DNA of 64,000 bases from assembly GCA_031262485.1 (NCBI GenBank), contig JAISHO010000025.1, positions 23,407-87,406 of the forward strand, in the 5' to 3' direction. This stretch comes from Propionibacteriaceae bacterium. Its GTDB lineage: Bacteria > Actinomycetota > Actinomycetes > Propionibacteriales > Propionibacteriaceae. Below the pieces are notes generated by a model. It was given only the letters and a program-made list of their open reading frames with translations. It did not search any database and had not been told where the DNA came from. Position numbers and translations under genes: made by a program. Positions 9,342-17,885 of this stretch are shown here, piece after piece; position 1 is the first letter of the stretch, and every line of letters begins with the position of its first letter.

Positions 9342-10067
9342 TTACCCCGGTTTCTCGTCGTTGGGCGGCGCTGCGGGCGCCCAACGGATGGGGGCGGCGC
9401 CTTGCTCGGCGAGGAGGTGGTTGGCGCGCGAGTAGGGCCGAGAGCCGAAGAATCCGGTGCGGGCTGAGAGCGGGGAGGGGTGGGGGCTGGCGATGACGGG
9501 GATGTCGCCCAGGCGGGGGGTGAGGTTTTGGGCGTCGCGGCCCCAGAGGATGGCGACGAGTGGTCCTCTGCGGGCGACGAGGGCGTCGATGGCCGCTTCG
9601 GTCACTTTTTCCCAGCCTTTGCCGCGATGGGAGCCGGGTTTGCCGGGTTGGACGGTCAGGACGCGGTTGAGGAGGAGGACGCCTTGGTCGAACCAGGCGC
9701 TGAGGTCGCCGTTGGGCGGTGGGGGGACGCCCAGGTCGGAGCTCAGTTCGGTGTACATATTGCGTAGTGAGCCGGGTAGGGGTCGGACTTCGGGGGCGAC
9801 GGAGAAGGAGAGCCCGACGGGGTGGCCGGGTGTGGGGTAGGGGTCTTGGCCGACGATGAGGACGCGGACGTCGGCCAAGGGGCGGGTGAAGGCGCGTAGG
9901 ACGTGGTCTCCGGCGGGCAGATAGGGGCGCCCGGCGGCGATCTCGGATCTCAGGAAATCGCCGAGGCGGTGGATGTCGGTTTCGACGTCGGCGAGGGCGT
10001 CGGCCCAGTCGGGGGCGATGAGGTCGTGCAGGGGGCGGGGGTCGGCCATGATGGGCATCGTAGCCAT
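9342..10067 (-). CDS. ung: Uracil-DNA glycosylase, family 1
   Basis: 241 residues. It removes uracil from DNA to start base-excision repair. The water-activating motif is GQDPYPTPG (Asp75), followed by GLSFSV, the segment [11 protein letters not shown], and the leucine-loop motif [21 protein letters not shown]. The length is normal for the family. Three in-frame ATGs occur within 20 bases (10067, 10058 and 10049). The first is taken because CAGGGT lies just before it, but any is possible. The gene is followed by the tRNA and is divergent from the DUF4097-like gene. Confidence 0.95.
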   Translation of the reverse strand: MATMPIMADPRPLHDLIAPDWADALADVETDIHRLGDFLRSEIAAGRPYLPAGDHVLRAFTRPLADVRVLIVGQDPYPTPGHPVGLSFSVAPEVRPLPGSLRNMYTELSSDLGVPPPPNGDLSAWFDQGVLLLNRVLTVQPGKPGSHRGKGWEKVTEAAIDALVARRGPLVAILWGRDAQNLTPRLGDIPVIASPHPSPLSARTGFFGSRPYSRANHLLAEQGAAPIRWAPAAPPNDEKPG

Positions 10068-10188
10068 ACCCTGAGCTGTCCCGGGTCTGTTGGGGGTTCG
10101 CCGGGGCTGTTGATGCTTGTCCGCTTCGGTGGATGTGACACGATGGGGTCTGTCCGCATGGACGAGGTTCGGGTAAGACAGGAATGCG

Positions 10189-11187
10189 ATGAGCAGCGAC
10201 GTAGACATCACACCGATTCTTGATGATTTGGCGGCGGGGAGGATCGACGCCGCCGAGGCGAAGCGCCGCATCGAGGCGACGGGCCCGGAGCCGGTCGTCG
10301 AGGAGAGCGATCCGGCGGCGGACGCGGTGTCGACGGAGTGGCCGTCGCATCCGTCGTCACCGGATTCTGCGGTGGATGACGAGGTCGTCGAGGGCGAGGT
10401 GGTCGAGGAGATCGTCGACGAGTCCGATCTGGCCGGTCCGTCCGAGGAGACGGTCGATGAGCCGGGGGAGGGTTTCGCGGGGGCGTACCAGTCGCCGAAC
10501 ACGGCGCGGGGCCCGCGGACGAAGATCAATGGCATCGACAAGATTGTCATCAAGGCGACGGCGCGGAAGGTTCGGATCGTCGCCGACCGGAATGTCAAGG
10601 TCGCCGCGGCGGAGGACGTCCATCGCACTCGTCGTTCCGGGTCGATCTTGGAGATCATCGGCGACAAGGAGTTTTCTGGGATCAGCGGGGTCGTCAATTT
10701 GGCCAAGTCGCTGAAGAACGTTGACGACGTCAAGGCGCTCGGCGTCGGCCAGGAATTGTCGGTGCGGGTGAATCCGGATCTTCTCGTCGACGTCGAGGTG
10801 GTCGGCGGGTCGATCGGCATCACCGACGTCCCCCATCTCGGCAAGATTCGTTTGACTGCGGGGGTGTCGACGATCACGGGGGTGCGCGACATCGGCGATC
10901 TCGTCCTTCAGGCCGGGCAGGCCAGCGTCTCAGGGCTGTTCACGAGTGGATGGTCGCGCTTGCGGTGCGAGTCGGGCCAGATGACGGTCGGGATCAATCC
11001 GGAGTCGGATGTCACGGTGCGCGCTTACGCCCAGTTGGGTCGGGTCTCGTGGGATCTCGATGGCCTCGACCATGATGGCGAGGCGCTCATCGGCACGGGC
11101 GACGCCGTTCTCGATGTCGGTGTCGTCATGGGTTTCGGTTCGATCCGGTTCGGCGATCTCAAACCTGAGGAGAACGGGGAGAGCTGA
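10189..11187 (+). CDS. DUF4097-like protein with SHOCT-like N-terminus
   Basis: 332 residues with no signal peptide or membrane helix. Residues 7-30 ([20 protein letters not shown]) resemble the short SHOCT-like helix pair found at the start of YvlB/LiaX-type proteins. An acidic linker follows up to about residue 100. The rest is beta-strand-rich and glycine-spaced, like DUF4097 putative adhesin repeats (for example [16 protein letters not shown] and [16 protein letters not shown]). The function is not known; relatives are linked to envelope stress. An AGGAA site precedes the ATG. It is convergent with greA, whose stop lies 11 bases beyond. Confidence 0.68.
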   Translation: MSSDVDITPILDDLAAGRIDAAEAKRRIEATGPEPVVEESDPAADAVSTEWPSHPSSPDSAVDDEVVEGEVVEEIVDESDLAGPSEETVDEPGEGFAGAYQSPNTARGPRTKINGIDKIVIKATARKVRIVADRNVKVAAAEDVHRTRRSGSILEIIGDKEFSGISGVVNLAKSLKNVDDVKALGVGQELSVRVNPDLLVDVEVVGGSIGITDVPHLGKIRLTAGVSTITGVRDIGDLVLQAGQASVSGLFTSGWSRLRCESGQMTVGINPESDVTVRAYAQLGRVSWDLDGLDHDGEALIGTGDAVLDVGVVMGFGSIRFGDLKPEENGES

Positions 11188-11198
11188 ACCGAATCGAG

Positions 11199-11717
11199 TC
11201 AGCCGATGAAGGGTTCGATGTCGGTGATCGTCACGGAGATGAGCGAGCCGGAGGGGGCCGCGTAACTGGCCTCGTCGCCGACTTTCTTGTCGAGGATGGC
11301 GGCGCCGAGCGGTGATTGCGGTGAGTAGACCGGCAGGTCGACGGAGTCGTCGAGGTTGAGCATCTCGCGCGCTCCGAGGAGGAAGGTGTCGGTGTCGTCG
11401 GGGTTTCCGTCGAAGGCGACGGTCACTTTGAGTCCGGGGCGCACGATGGTGGCTTTGGCTGGCGCTTCGCCCACTTCGGCGTGGTCGAGCATCTCTTTGA
11501 GTTGGCGGATGCGCAGTTCGTTGTGGCCTTGTTCTTCCCGGGCGGCGTGGTATCCGGCGTTCTCGGAGAGGTCGCCTTCCTCGCGGGCTTGGGCGATCTT
11601 GCGGGAGATGACCTCGCGGCCTTCGGTGGAGATGTAGTCGTACTCCTCGACGAGTTTGTCGTAGGCCTCCTGCGTCAGCCAAACGGTCTCGTTCATTGTC
11701 TCAGTCGTCTGATCCAT
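11199..11717 (-). CDS. greA: Transcription elongation factor GreA
   Basis: 172 residues. GreA enters the RNA polymerase secondary channel and stimulates transcript cleavage in backtracked complexes. The N-terminal coiled coil carries the tip motif REEGDLSENAGYHAAREEQ with its acidic residues. The C-terminal FKBP-like domain ends with SPLGAAILDKKVGDEASY. ATG at 11717 gives a few more residues than usual; an in-frame ATG at 11696 gives 165 and is an equal candidate. greA next to mca is conserved in mycobacteria, which supports the assignment of both. Confidence 0.96.
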   Translation of the reverse strand: MDQTTETMNETVWLTQEAYDKLVEEYDYISTEGREVISRKIAQAREEGDLSENAGYHAAREEQGHNELRIRQLKEMLDHAEVGEAPAKATIVRPGLKVTVAFDGNPDDTDTFLLGAREMLNLDDSVDLPVYSPQSPLGAAILDKKVGDEASYAAPSGSLISVTITDIEPFIG

Positions 11718-11939
11718 TCTTCGAGGATAGTGCGTCTCGGTGAGAAGTGCCGCTTCCGAGCGTGTGGCGTCGGTGAGGAAATGGTGTTTCCGGACGTGGT
11801 AACAGTGCGGTGGGGTCATGGGGGGGACGATCGTGAGAGACGTCGCGGCGCGGGTTCCGAACTGTCGCGAGACAGTCCTTGCCGTGTCGTCGTCCGGGCT
11901 GTCGCTCGGTGTCGGTTCGGCCCCGATGGGTGTGAGAAA

Positions 11940-12893
11940 ATGGACGCCGTGTCTGAGCGATCGCTGATGGAATCACCCTTGAGAGTCGACGCCGCCGGGG
12001 AACCGTTGCGGGCTATTTTCACCCATGCCCATCCGGATGACGAGTCGTCCAAGGGGGCGGCGACGATGGCGCGCTACTCCCGGGAGGGGGCACGGGTCGT
12101 CGTCGTCACGTTGACGGGCGGGGAGCGCGGGGAGGTGCTCAACCCGAAGCTCGATCGGCCCGAGGTGTGGGAGAACCTGGCTCAGATCCGTCGTGAGGAG
12201 ATGGATCGTGCCCGCGAGATCCTCGGGGTCGAGCAGATCTGGCTCGGCTATGAGGATTCAGGGTTCACCTTGGAGGAACCATGGCCGCCTATGCCGCCGG
12301 GTAGTTTGGCGGCGACGGATCCCGAGGTCGCCGGCGCCAAGCTCGCCGCGATCATCCGTCAGATCAAACCTCATGTCGTCGTCACCTATGACGAGAAGGG
12401 CGGATACCCCCATCCAGATCACATCATGACCCATCGGGTGACGATGGCGGCCTTGGCGATCGCGGCTGATCCGGCGCGCGACGATGTGGCGGGTCAGCCT
12501 TGGGAAACACCCAAGGTGTATTACCACATGGGGATGCATCGGGCTCGTTTCGCCCGTCTCGACGAGCTCATGCACGAGCACGGGTTGGAGTCGCCTTATG
12601 CCGAGCGGTTGGCGAATTGGCCGGATGACGACGAGATGGCGGGCCGGTTGACGACGTTCGTGCCGGCGGCCGACTACTTCGAGGTGCGCGACGACGCTTT
12701 GCGGGCCCATGCCACCCAGATCGATCCGGACGGCTTCTGGTTCGCCGTCCCGCTCGAGATTCAGAAGAAGGGCTGGCCGACGGAGGATTACGAGTTGGTC
12801 TCCTCGCTCGTCGAGACGTCGGTGCCGGAGGACGATTTGTTCGCCGGGTTGGCTTTCCCGTGCCCTGCTTCAGCGGACGATTGGCGCATCTGA
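11940..12893 (+). CDS. mca: Mycothiol S-conjugate amidase
   Basis: 317 residues, LmbE/PIG-L-type zinc deacetylase family. It cleaves mycothiol S-conjugates to release mercapturic acids for export, a detoxification step. Zinc ligands are in the AHPDDESSKG motif (about residues 30-39) and in the HPDH motif (about 157-160). The GTLTGGE-type segment VVTLTGGERGEVLNP and the stretch QIDPDGFWFAVP are typical of Mca rather than MshB. ATG at 11940 is chosen because GGGTGTGAG lies before it; ATG at 11967 is possible. The neighbours greA, hemolysin III and prenyl transferase match the mycobacterial order. Confidence 0.93.
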   Translation: MDAVSERSLMESPLRVDAAGEPLRAIFTHAHPDDESSKGAATMARYSREGARVVVVTLTGGERGEVLNPKLDRPEVWENLAQIRREEMDRAREILGVEQIWLGYEDSGFTLEEPWPPMPPGSLAATDPEVAGAKLAAIIRQIKPHVVVTYDEKGGYPHPDHIMTHRVTMAALAIAADPARDDVAGQPWETPKVYYHMGMHRARFARLDELMHEHGLESPYAERLANWPDDDEMAGRLTTFVPAADYFEVRDDALRAHATQIDPDGFWFAVPLEIQKKGWPTEDYELVSSLVETSVPEDDLFAGLAFPCPASADDWRI

Positions 12894-12895
12894 GT

Positions 12896-12951
12896 CTCAT
12901 CGACCACATCGATGAGGGGTGCGGAGACCTGAGGAACGGTGTTCCCTCAGG
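12896..12951. terminator. Paired hairpins between mca and hemolysin III
   Basis: The first stem is CTCATCGA/TCGATGAG at 12896-12916. A second 10-bp stem at 12928-12951 (CCTGAGGAAC, one bulge) overlaps the hemolysin III stop codon. Together they likely end both convergent genes. Confidence 0.6.
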
Positions 12952-13636
12952 AGCGCGCGACGGCGATGGCGATGGCGGCGAAGTGACAGAAGGCCGCGAT
13001 GACGGTGCAGCTGTGGAAGATCTCATGGAAGCCGAACCAGCGCGGCGAGGGGTCGGGCTTCTTGAGCGCGTAGACGACGGCTCCGAGTGAGTAGATGATT
13101 CCACCGGCGACGATGAGGATGACGACGGCGGGACCGCCGCTGTGCGCGAATTGGGGCAGCCATCCGACGGCGGCCCAGCCGAGGAGGATGTAGAGGCCGA
13201 CGTAGAGCCAGCGCGGCGCGCCGAGCCAGCAGACTCGGAAGACGACCCCGAGCAGGGCGGCTCCCCAGATGATCGACAGCAGGACGATCCGTGAGGTGCC
13301 GGTCAGCAGGAGGGCGGCGAGCGGGGTGTAGGTGCCGGCGATGAAGAGGTTGATGTTCGAATGGTCGATTCGGCGGAGCACGGCGCCGACCTTGGCCGAC
13401 CAGTGCCCGAGGTGGTAGACGGCCGAGTGGGCGAACAGCAACATGGCGCTGGCGAGGTAGATGGCGATGCTGATCTTCCCGACGATCGTCGGGGCGAGGA
13501 CGATGAGGATGATCCCGCCGGTCAGCAGGAGAGGGGTGGTGATGGCGTGCAGCCAGCCCCGCATCCGGGGTTTGGCCGGCTCGGGCGGAGCCGCTGGTTC
13601 GCTGACAACGGGTTGTTCGGCTAGAAGAGTGGTCAT
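12947..13636 (-). CDS. Hemolysin III family membrane protein (PAQR-like)
   Basis: 229 residues with about seven membrane helices after a 35-residue Ala/Pro-rich cytoplasmic start. Conserved family signatures are visible: HSAVYHLGHWS (His), RRIDHSNINLFIAGTYTP (Asp-His) and the C-terminal FHEIFHSCTVIAAFCHF with the remaining metal-ligand histidines. The family (YqfA/TrhA) is related to eukaryotic PAQR receptors and has been linked to membrane fluidity. The name hemolysin is historical. AAGGA precedes the ATG at 13636. A strong inverted repeat 109 bases upstream probably controls it. Confidence 0.93.
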   Translation of the reverse strand: MTTLLAEQPVVSEPAAPPEPAKPRMRGWLHAITTPLLLTGGIILIVLAPTIVGKISIAIYLASAMLLFAHSAVYHLGHWSAKVGAVLRRIDHSNINLFIAGTYTPLAALLLTGTSRIVLLSIIWGAALLGVVFRVCWLGAPRWLYVGLYILLGWAAVGWLPQFAHSGGPAVVILIVAGGIIYSLGAVVYALKKPDPSPRWFGFHEIFHSCTVIAAFCHFAAIAIAVARS

Positions 13637-13744
13637 CGAATTCCTTCGGCGGGGACCTGATGAGCGATGCACGGGTGTCACGGGTCGCGTCGCTCCGTCC
13701 CCGATCGAGGAGCGACGCCTGGCAGCTGCTTTCCTACGTTTGCG

Positions 13745-13766
13745 TAACCTACGCTACCGTAGGTTA
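13745..13766. promoter_or_regulatory. Perfect 9-bp inverted repeat, probable TetR-type operator
   Basis: TAACCTACG and CGTAGGTTA flank CTAC. It lies between hemolysin III (minus) and the prenyl transferase (plus). The symmetry and spacing suit a TetR-family dimer. No regulator gene is adjacent. Confidence 0.6.
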
Positions 13767-13898
13767 GGGAAGGAATCGGGGATGTCCGAAGGATCCCAGG
13801 GGCGATTCAGGGTTCTGCGGGCCTGGAGGTCGATCGTCCAACCCCGTCCGAGCAACCGAACGATACCTCGTGATTGCGGAGACTACTAGAGTGACCCT

Positions 13899-14678
13899 GT
13901 GACGACGGTGCCGGGGGCGAAATTTCTTTACTCGACCTATGAGAGACGCCTGCTCGACGGGCTTGATCGTTCACGTCTGCCCCACCACGTCGCTGTGCTG
14001 GCCGATGGCAATCGGCGCTGGGCCCGGGCGAACGCTCCGGGCGAAGACATCATCGCCGGTTATCGGGCCGGGGCCGCCAAACTCGAGGAGTTCGTCGGGT
14101 GGTGCGACGAGGTCGGGTTGACGATCGTGACGCTCTGGGTGCTCTCGACCGACAACCTTCAACGCGCCTCTGAGGAGGAGGTCGGCCCGCTCCTCGACGT
14201 CATCGTCGAACTGGTCGAGCACCTGGCGGCGACGGGTCGCTGGGCCGTCCAGATCGTCGGAGCGCTCGATCTTCTCCCCACCTCGGTCGCGACGTCCCTG
14301 CGCGAGGCCTCGGCTTCGACCGTCGGCGTCGACGGGATGCACATCAACGTCGCCGTCTCCTATGGCGGTCGCCATGAACTGCGCGACGCTTTCCGTTCTC
14401 TGCTCGCCGACGAGGCGTCCAAGGGGACGAGTTTGGACGACCTGGCGAACCACCTTGAGATCGACCACATCGCCGATCATCTTTACACCGCCGGCCAGCC
14501 GGATCCGGATCTCATCATCCGCACCTCGGGCGAACAGCGCCTCTCCGGCTTCCTCATGTGGCAGTCGGCCCACTCCGAGTTCTACTTCTGCGAGGCTCTG
14601 TGGCCGGATTTCCGGCGGGTCGACTTCCTGCGGGCGCTGCGCGCCTACACCCAACGGGAGCGTCGCTTCGGGCGGTGA
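13899..14678 (+). CDS. uppS: cis-Prenyl (polyprenyl diphosphate) transferase, Rv1086-like
   Basis: 259 residues starting at a GTG. It condenses isopentenyl diphosphate onto an allylic diphosphate. The catalytic motif is LADGNRRWAR (Asp36), followed by GYRAGAAKLEEFVGWC and the C-terminal DLIIRTSGEQRLSGFLMW. The DGNRRWAR form, and a hemolysin III gene upstream, match M. tuberculosis Rv1086, which makes Z,E-farnesyl diphosphate. It may therefore produce a short chain that feeds decaprenyl phosphate synthesis rather than undecaprenyl diphosphate. The ribosome site is weak (AGAGTGA). No other start gives the conserved N-terminus FLYSTYERRL. Confidence 0.92.
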   Translation: MTTVPGAKFLYSTYERRLLDGLDRSRLPHHVAVLADGNRRWARANAPGEDIIAGYRAGAAKLEEFVGWCDEVGLTIVTLWVLSTDNLQRASEEEVGPLLDVIVELVEHLAATGRWAVQIVGALDLLPTSVATSLREASASTVGVDGMHINVAVSYGGRHELRDAFRSLLADEASKGTSLDDLANHLEIDHIADHLYTAGQPDPDLIIRTSGEQRLSGFLMWQSAHSEFYFCEALWPDFRRVDFLRALRAYTQRERRFGR

Positions 14679-14695
14679 GGCGGTATCAAGGGGGA

Positions 14696-15388
14696 TCAGC
14701 CGGCCGAACGGGCCGTCACAGTGTAAATCGCGTAGTCGGTACGCCGATTGCCGCGTTGGACCCCGACGAGCCGTTCTGTCGCCGTGGAGTCGATCGTCAT
14801 GAGGTCATACCACAGCTCTTTCGACGGGCCTTGGGACCAGAGGCTCAACCGTCCGCCCTCGACGAGGTGGTTGAGCGCGGATCGAATGCCGGTCGTCGTG
14901 TAGATCGTCTGATTCGCCTCGTGAAGCAAGAAGTCGGGGCCATTGTCGGTATCGAGGCAGATGCCGTCCCAGGGGCCGAGCATCCCGGGCAGGGCCGGCG
15001 GGGCGGAGAGGATGTCGATGACGTCGCCGTGGTGGAGCGTGACGCGCGGGTCGTGAGCGACGCGGTCGAGCGTCTCGGTCAGGCCGTCGTTGGCCCAGTC
15101 GATGAGGCAGCCGGACAATTCGACGATGTCGAGGTGGGCGGCGCCGAGGTCGAGCAGCTGGGCGGCGGTGAAGCCGAGCCCGAGCCCCCCGACGAGGACA
15201 TGACCCGGCTGCGGGCCGAGAGCGTCGGCCAAGGCGACTTCCGAGGTCGTCTCAGCCGAATCCATGGCGAAGGCGCCATTGACGATGAGTTCGTCGACGT
15301 CTCCGTTCTCGCTGGCACGACGACGCAGAACGATCTCATAACCGCCTTCGGTGGCACGGGCCAGGGTCGTGAGTGTGTTGTCGTCCAT
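14696..15388 (-). CDS. Spermidine-synthase-like methyltransferase-fold protein
   Basis: 230 residues, Rossmann methyltransferase fold of the spermidine synthase superfamily. The glycine-rich nucleotide motif is VLVGGLGLGFTAAQLLDLG, followed by the acidic IVELSGCLIDW and a GDVIDIL segment. Actinobacteria have many such stand-alone proteins. The canonical polyamine-binding residues cannot be confirmed, so the true substrate is unknown. It is convergent with the prenyl transferase (17-base gap) and upstream of exonuclease VII by strand order, with a gap of about 100 bases. AGGTAG precedes the ATG. Confidence 0.75.
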   Translation of the reverse strand: MDDNTLTTLARATEGGYEIVLRRRASENGDVDELIVNGAFAMDSAETTSEVALADALGPQPGHVLVGGLGLGFTAAQLLDLGAAHLDIVELSGCLIDWANDGLTETLDRVAHDPRVTLHHGDVIDILSAPPALPGMLGPWDGICLDTDNGPDFLLHEANQTIYTTTGIRSALNHLVEGGRLSLWSQGPSKELWYDLMTIDSTATERLVGVQRGNRRTDYAIYTVTARSAG

Positions 15389-15489
15389 CTACCTATCGTG
15401 CCGTATTGGTCACAATTCTTCGAATTCCAGGGCCTGAGGGAAGAGTCTTCCCGATGAGGGACCGTGGTGGCGCGATGAAAAGGAGTGTG

Positions 15490-15852
15490 TCAGGACACGT
15501 CGTCGTCGCGGGCGGCGACCTCGGCCCGGGCGGCGTCGAGGTGACGCTGGCAGACTTCGGCCAGCCGTTCGCCTCGCCGCCACAGATTCATCGATTCGCT
15601 GAGCGAGGCGCCCCCGGATTCGAGCCGCTCGACGATCTCGGCCAACGTGTCCCGGGCCGCCTCGTAGCCGAGGGCGAGATCCGCCGCCACGGCGTCGGCG
15701 TCGTCATCCGGCGCCGTTAGCGACGAGGCGTCATCGCGGGTTGGCGAGTTTTCAACCACGACATCGGTCATATCCTCGGCCTCAGCCACGAGGGTGGCGG
15801 ATTCACTGGGATCCGGTGTGGTGGGTTGCGTGGCTTTCTTGCGGGTGGTCAT
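15490..15852 (-). CDS. xseB: Exodeoxyribonuclease VII small subunit
   Basis: 120 residues. The recognisable domain is the last 65 residues (GYEAARDTLAEIVERLESGG, then LSESMNLWRRGERLAEVC), which form the helices that bind XseA. The first 55 residues are an acidic, probably disordered extension; typical XseB is 70-80 residues. The start overlaps the xseA stop by 4 bases (ATGA), so the two are translationally coupled. Internal starts are possible if the extension is not translated, but the overlap argues for the long form. Confidence 0.9.
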   Translation of the reverse strand: MTTRKKATQPTTPDPSESATLVAEAEDMTDVVVENSPTRDDASSLTAPDDDADAVAADLALGYEAARDTLAEIVERLESGGASLSESMNLWRRGERLAEVCQRHLDAARAEVAARDDDVS

Positions 15853-17084
15853 GGGGTCTCCTGGGCCGGTCGGTGGTCGTGGTCGAGGGTGGCGACGGTC
15901 ATCCCGAGGGTTCCGTCGTGGAGTCGAGCGCGCACGGTGTCGCCTTGGTGGACGGCGTTCACGCTCGTGAGCGCCTCGCCGTCGTGCGTGGTGAGGACGG
16001 CGTACCCGCGTTCGAGGGTGGACTGGGGGGAGAGGGCGTGGGCCCGGGCCGCCAGATGCCCGATGTGGGTTCGCTCGTTGGCGATGTGCGCCACGATGGT
16101 GTGACGCAGACGGCGGCGGGTCTCGCCGAGGTGGTGTTCGAGCGATTCGATCCCGCTGACAGGATGGCGCATGACCGGACGGGAGCGGAGATGCTCGATG
16201 CGCAATGATTCGGTCGTCACGAGAGCGTTGATGGCGTGGCGGAGCCGGGTGAGGGCGCCATGGACGAGGTGTTGTTCATCGGTGGCGTCGGGGACGATCC
16301 GTTTGGCCGCGTCCGTCGGGGTGGAGGCGCGCAGATCGGCGACGAGGTCGAGGATCGGGGTGTCGATCTCGTGGCCGATGGCGCTGACGATCGGTGTGGT
16401 GGCCGCGGCTGCGGCGCGCACGAGCGTCTCGTCGCTGAAGGGGAGGAGATCCTCGAGCGATCCACCCCCACGGGCGATGACGATGACGTCGACGGAGGGG
16501 TCGGCGTCGAGCTCACGCAGGGCTTCCGTCACCTGACCGGCGGAGCTGGGGCCTTGCATGAGGCAGTGGCGCACCAGCACCGGCACATTCCACCGCAACC
16601 GCACATTGACGAGGACATCTCGCTCGGCCGCTGATTTCTCCGCGGTGATGAGCCCGATGCGCCGGGGTAGAAAAGGAAGTGGGCGTTTTCTGGATGGGTC
16701 GAACAATCCTTCAGCTTGGAGGACGCGTTTGCGTCGTTCGATCTCGGCCAGCAATTGTCCTTCACCAGTGGCGCGGATCTCGAGGATCTCGTAGTTGAGC
16801 CGCCCGCTCTTGATCCACATCGCCGGTTTGAGGTGGACGGTCACCGCCATTCCGTCGGAGACCGGCCCGGCCAGATCGAGCACATGGGGATAAGCGGTGG
16901 CCGACACCGACACCTCGGCACTGACATCGCGCAAGGTGATGAAGGCGAGCGCGTTGGCTTTGCGCCGAATCTCGATGATCTGAGCGCTCACCCAGATCGA
17001 CCCGAGCCGTTCGATCCACCCCTTGACCGCTTCCGCCACCTCGCGCAGCGGCACTGGTTGTTCAGGGGAGCTTGTCAGGGGCAT
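15849..17084 (-). CDS. xseA: Exodeoxyribonuclease VII large subunit
   Basis: 411 residues. With XseB it degrades single-stranded DNA from both ends in repair. It has an N-terminal OB-fold (IWVSAQIIEIRRKANALAFI, about residues 30-105) and a catalytic domain with RRIGLITAEKSAAERDVLVN. The family motif DVIVIARGGGSLEDLLPFSD and SAIGHEIDTPILDLVAD follow. The C-terminus has coiled-coil character and ends LERGYAVLTT. It is the first gene of the xseA-xseB pair and is divergent from the response regulator. Confidence 0.96.
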   Translation of the reverse strand: MPLTSSPEQPVPLREVAEAVKGWIERLGSIWVSAQIIEIRRKANALAFITLRDVSAEVSVSATAYPHVLDLAGPVSDGMAVTVHLKPAMWIKSGRLNYEILEIRATGEGQLLAEIERRKRVLQAEGLFDPSRKRPLPFLPRRIGLITAEKSAAERDVLVNVRLRWNVPVLVRHCLMQGPSSAGQVTEALRELDADPSVDVIVIARGGGSLEDLLPFSDETLVRAAAAATTPIVSAIGHEIDTPILDLVADLRASTPTDAAKRIVPDATDEQHLVHGALTRLRHAINALVTTESLRIEHLRSRPVMRHPVSGIESLEHHLGETRRRLRHTIVAHIANERTHIGHLAARAHALSPQSTLERGYAVLTTHDGEALTSVNAVHQGDTVRARLHDGTLGMTVATLDHDHRPAQETP

Positions 17085-17194
17085 GAGGCGACATTATCGA
17101 ATCCCCTGGTTCCTCCGTGACCAGACCGTGAGGGCTCCGTGACGGTCCCCCGAGATCGCCGCCTTCCCGTCTGACGCGTGACACACTGGTTCCC

Positions 17195-17878
17195 ATGACG
17201 TCTGCCACTATCTTGTTCGTCGACGACGAGGCCGCCATCCGGTCGGGGTTCCGCGAATACGCCGAGTTCGTCGGCTACCGCGTCATCGAAGCGGCCGACG
17301 GGATGGAGGCGGTGCGCCTGGCGACCGAGGAGGATGTCGACATCATCGTCATGGATGTCATGATGCCGAAGTTGGACGGGTTCACCGCCGTCAAGCAGAT
17401 CAAGAAGATCAAGGACATCCCCGTGCTCATGCTCTCGGCCCGGGGGGAGGAGTACGACAAGCTTTACGGGTTCGAGTTGGGGATCGACGATTACGTCGTC
17501 AAACCTTTCTCTGGCAAGGAGGTTTTGGCCCGGATCCAGGCGATCTTGGCGCGGAGCCGGACGTCGGCTCCGGGTGGGGAGATCGAGCATGTCGTCTATG
17601 TCCACGAGGGGCTGGTCGTCGACATGACGGCGCGGACGGTCGATGTCGACGGCGAGCGGGTCGAACTCAGCCCCAAGGAGGCCGATCTCCTCTTCTACCT
17701 CGTCGAGAACCGCAATGTCGCATTGTCACGTCATACGCTGCTCACCCAGGTGTGGGGCTACGACTACGGCGACGAACGGACGATCGACACCCATGTGAAG
17801 ACGTTGCGCGTCAAACTGGGGCCATACAAGGGGCTCATCGTGACCCTGCGCGGAGTCGGGTACCGCTTCGAAGGGTGA
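17195..17878 (+). CDS. OmpR/PhoB-family response regulator
   Basis: 227 residues. The receiver domain covers 1-120, with the acidic pocket Asp10-Asp11, the phosphorylation site Asp54 in MDVMMPKLDG and the conserved Lys in YVVKPF. The C-terminal winged helix (about 130-227) contains LSPKEADLLFYLVENRN and the recognition region RTIDTHVKTLRVKLG, ending RGVGYRFEG. It regulates transcription after phosphorylation by the histidine kinase encoded 7 bases downstream. The lysine-rich patch KQIKKIKDIPVL is typical of Gram-positive PhoP-like members. Targets are unknown; the LCP gene that follows is a candidate. Confidence 0.95.
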   Translation: MTSATILFVDDEAAIRSGFREYAEFVGYRVIEAADGMEAVRLATEEDVDIIVMDVMMPKLDGFTAVKQIKKIKDIPVLMLSARGEEYDKLYGFELGIDDYVVKPFSGKEVLARIQAILARSRTSAPGGEIEHVVYVHEGLVVDMTARTVDVDGERVELSPKEADLLFYLVENRNVALSRHTLLTQVWGYDYGDERTIDTHVKTLRVKLGPYKGLIVTLRGVGYRFEG

Positions 17879-17885
17879 CATCGCC

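Noticed and set aside
13917..13926. GCGAAATTTC resembling the xylan-gene operator
   Set aside because: It lies inside the prenyl transferase coding start, encoding part of AKFL, and lacks one base of the motif. Likely chance.
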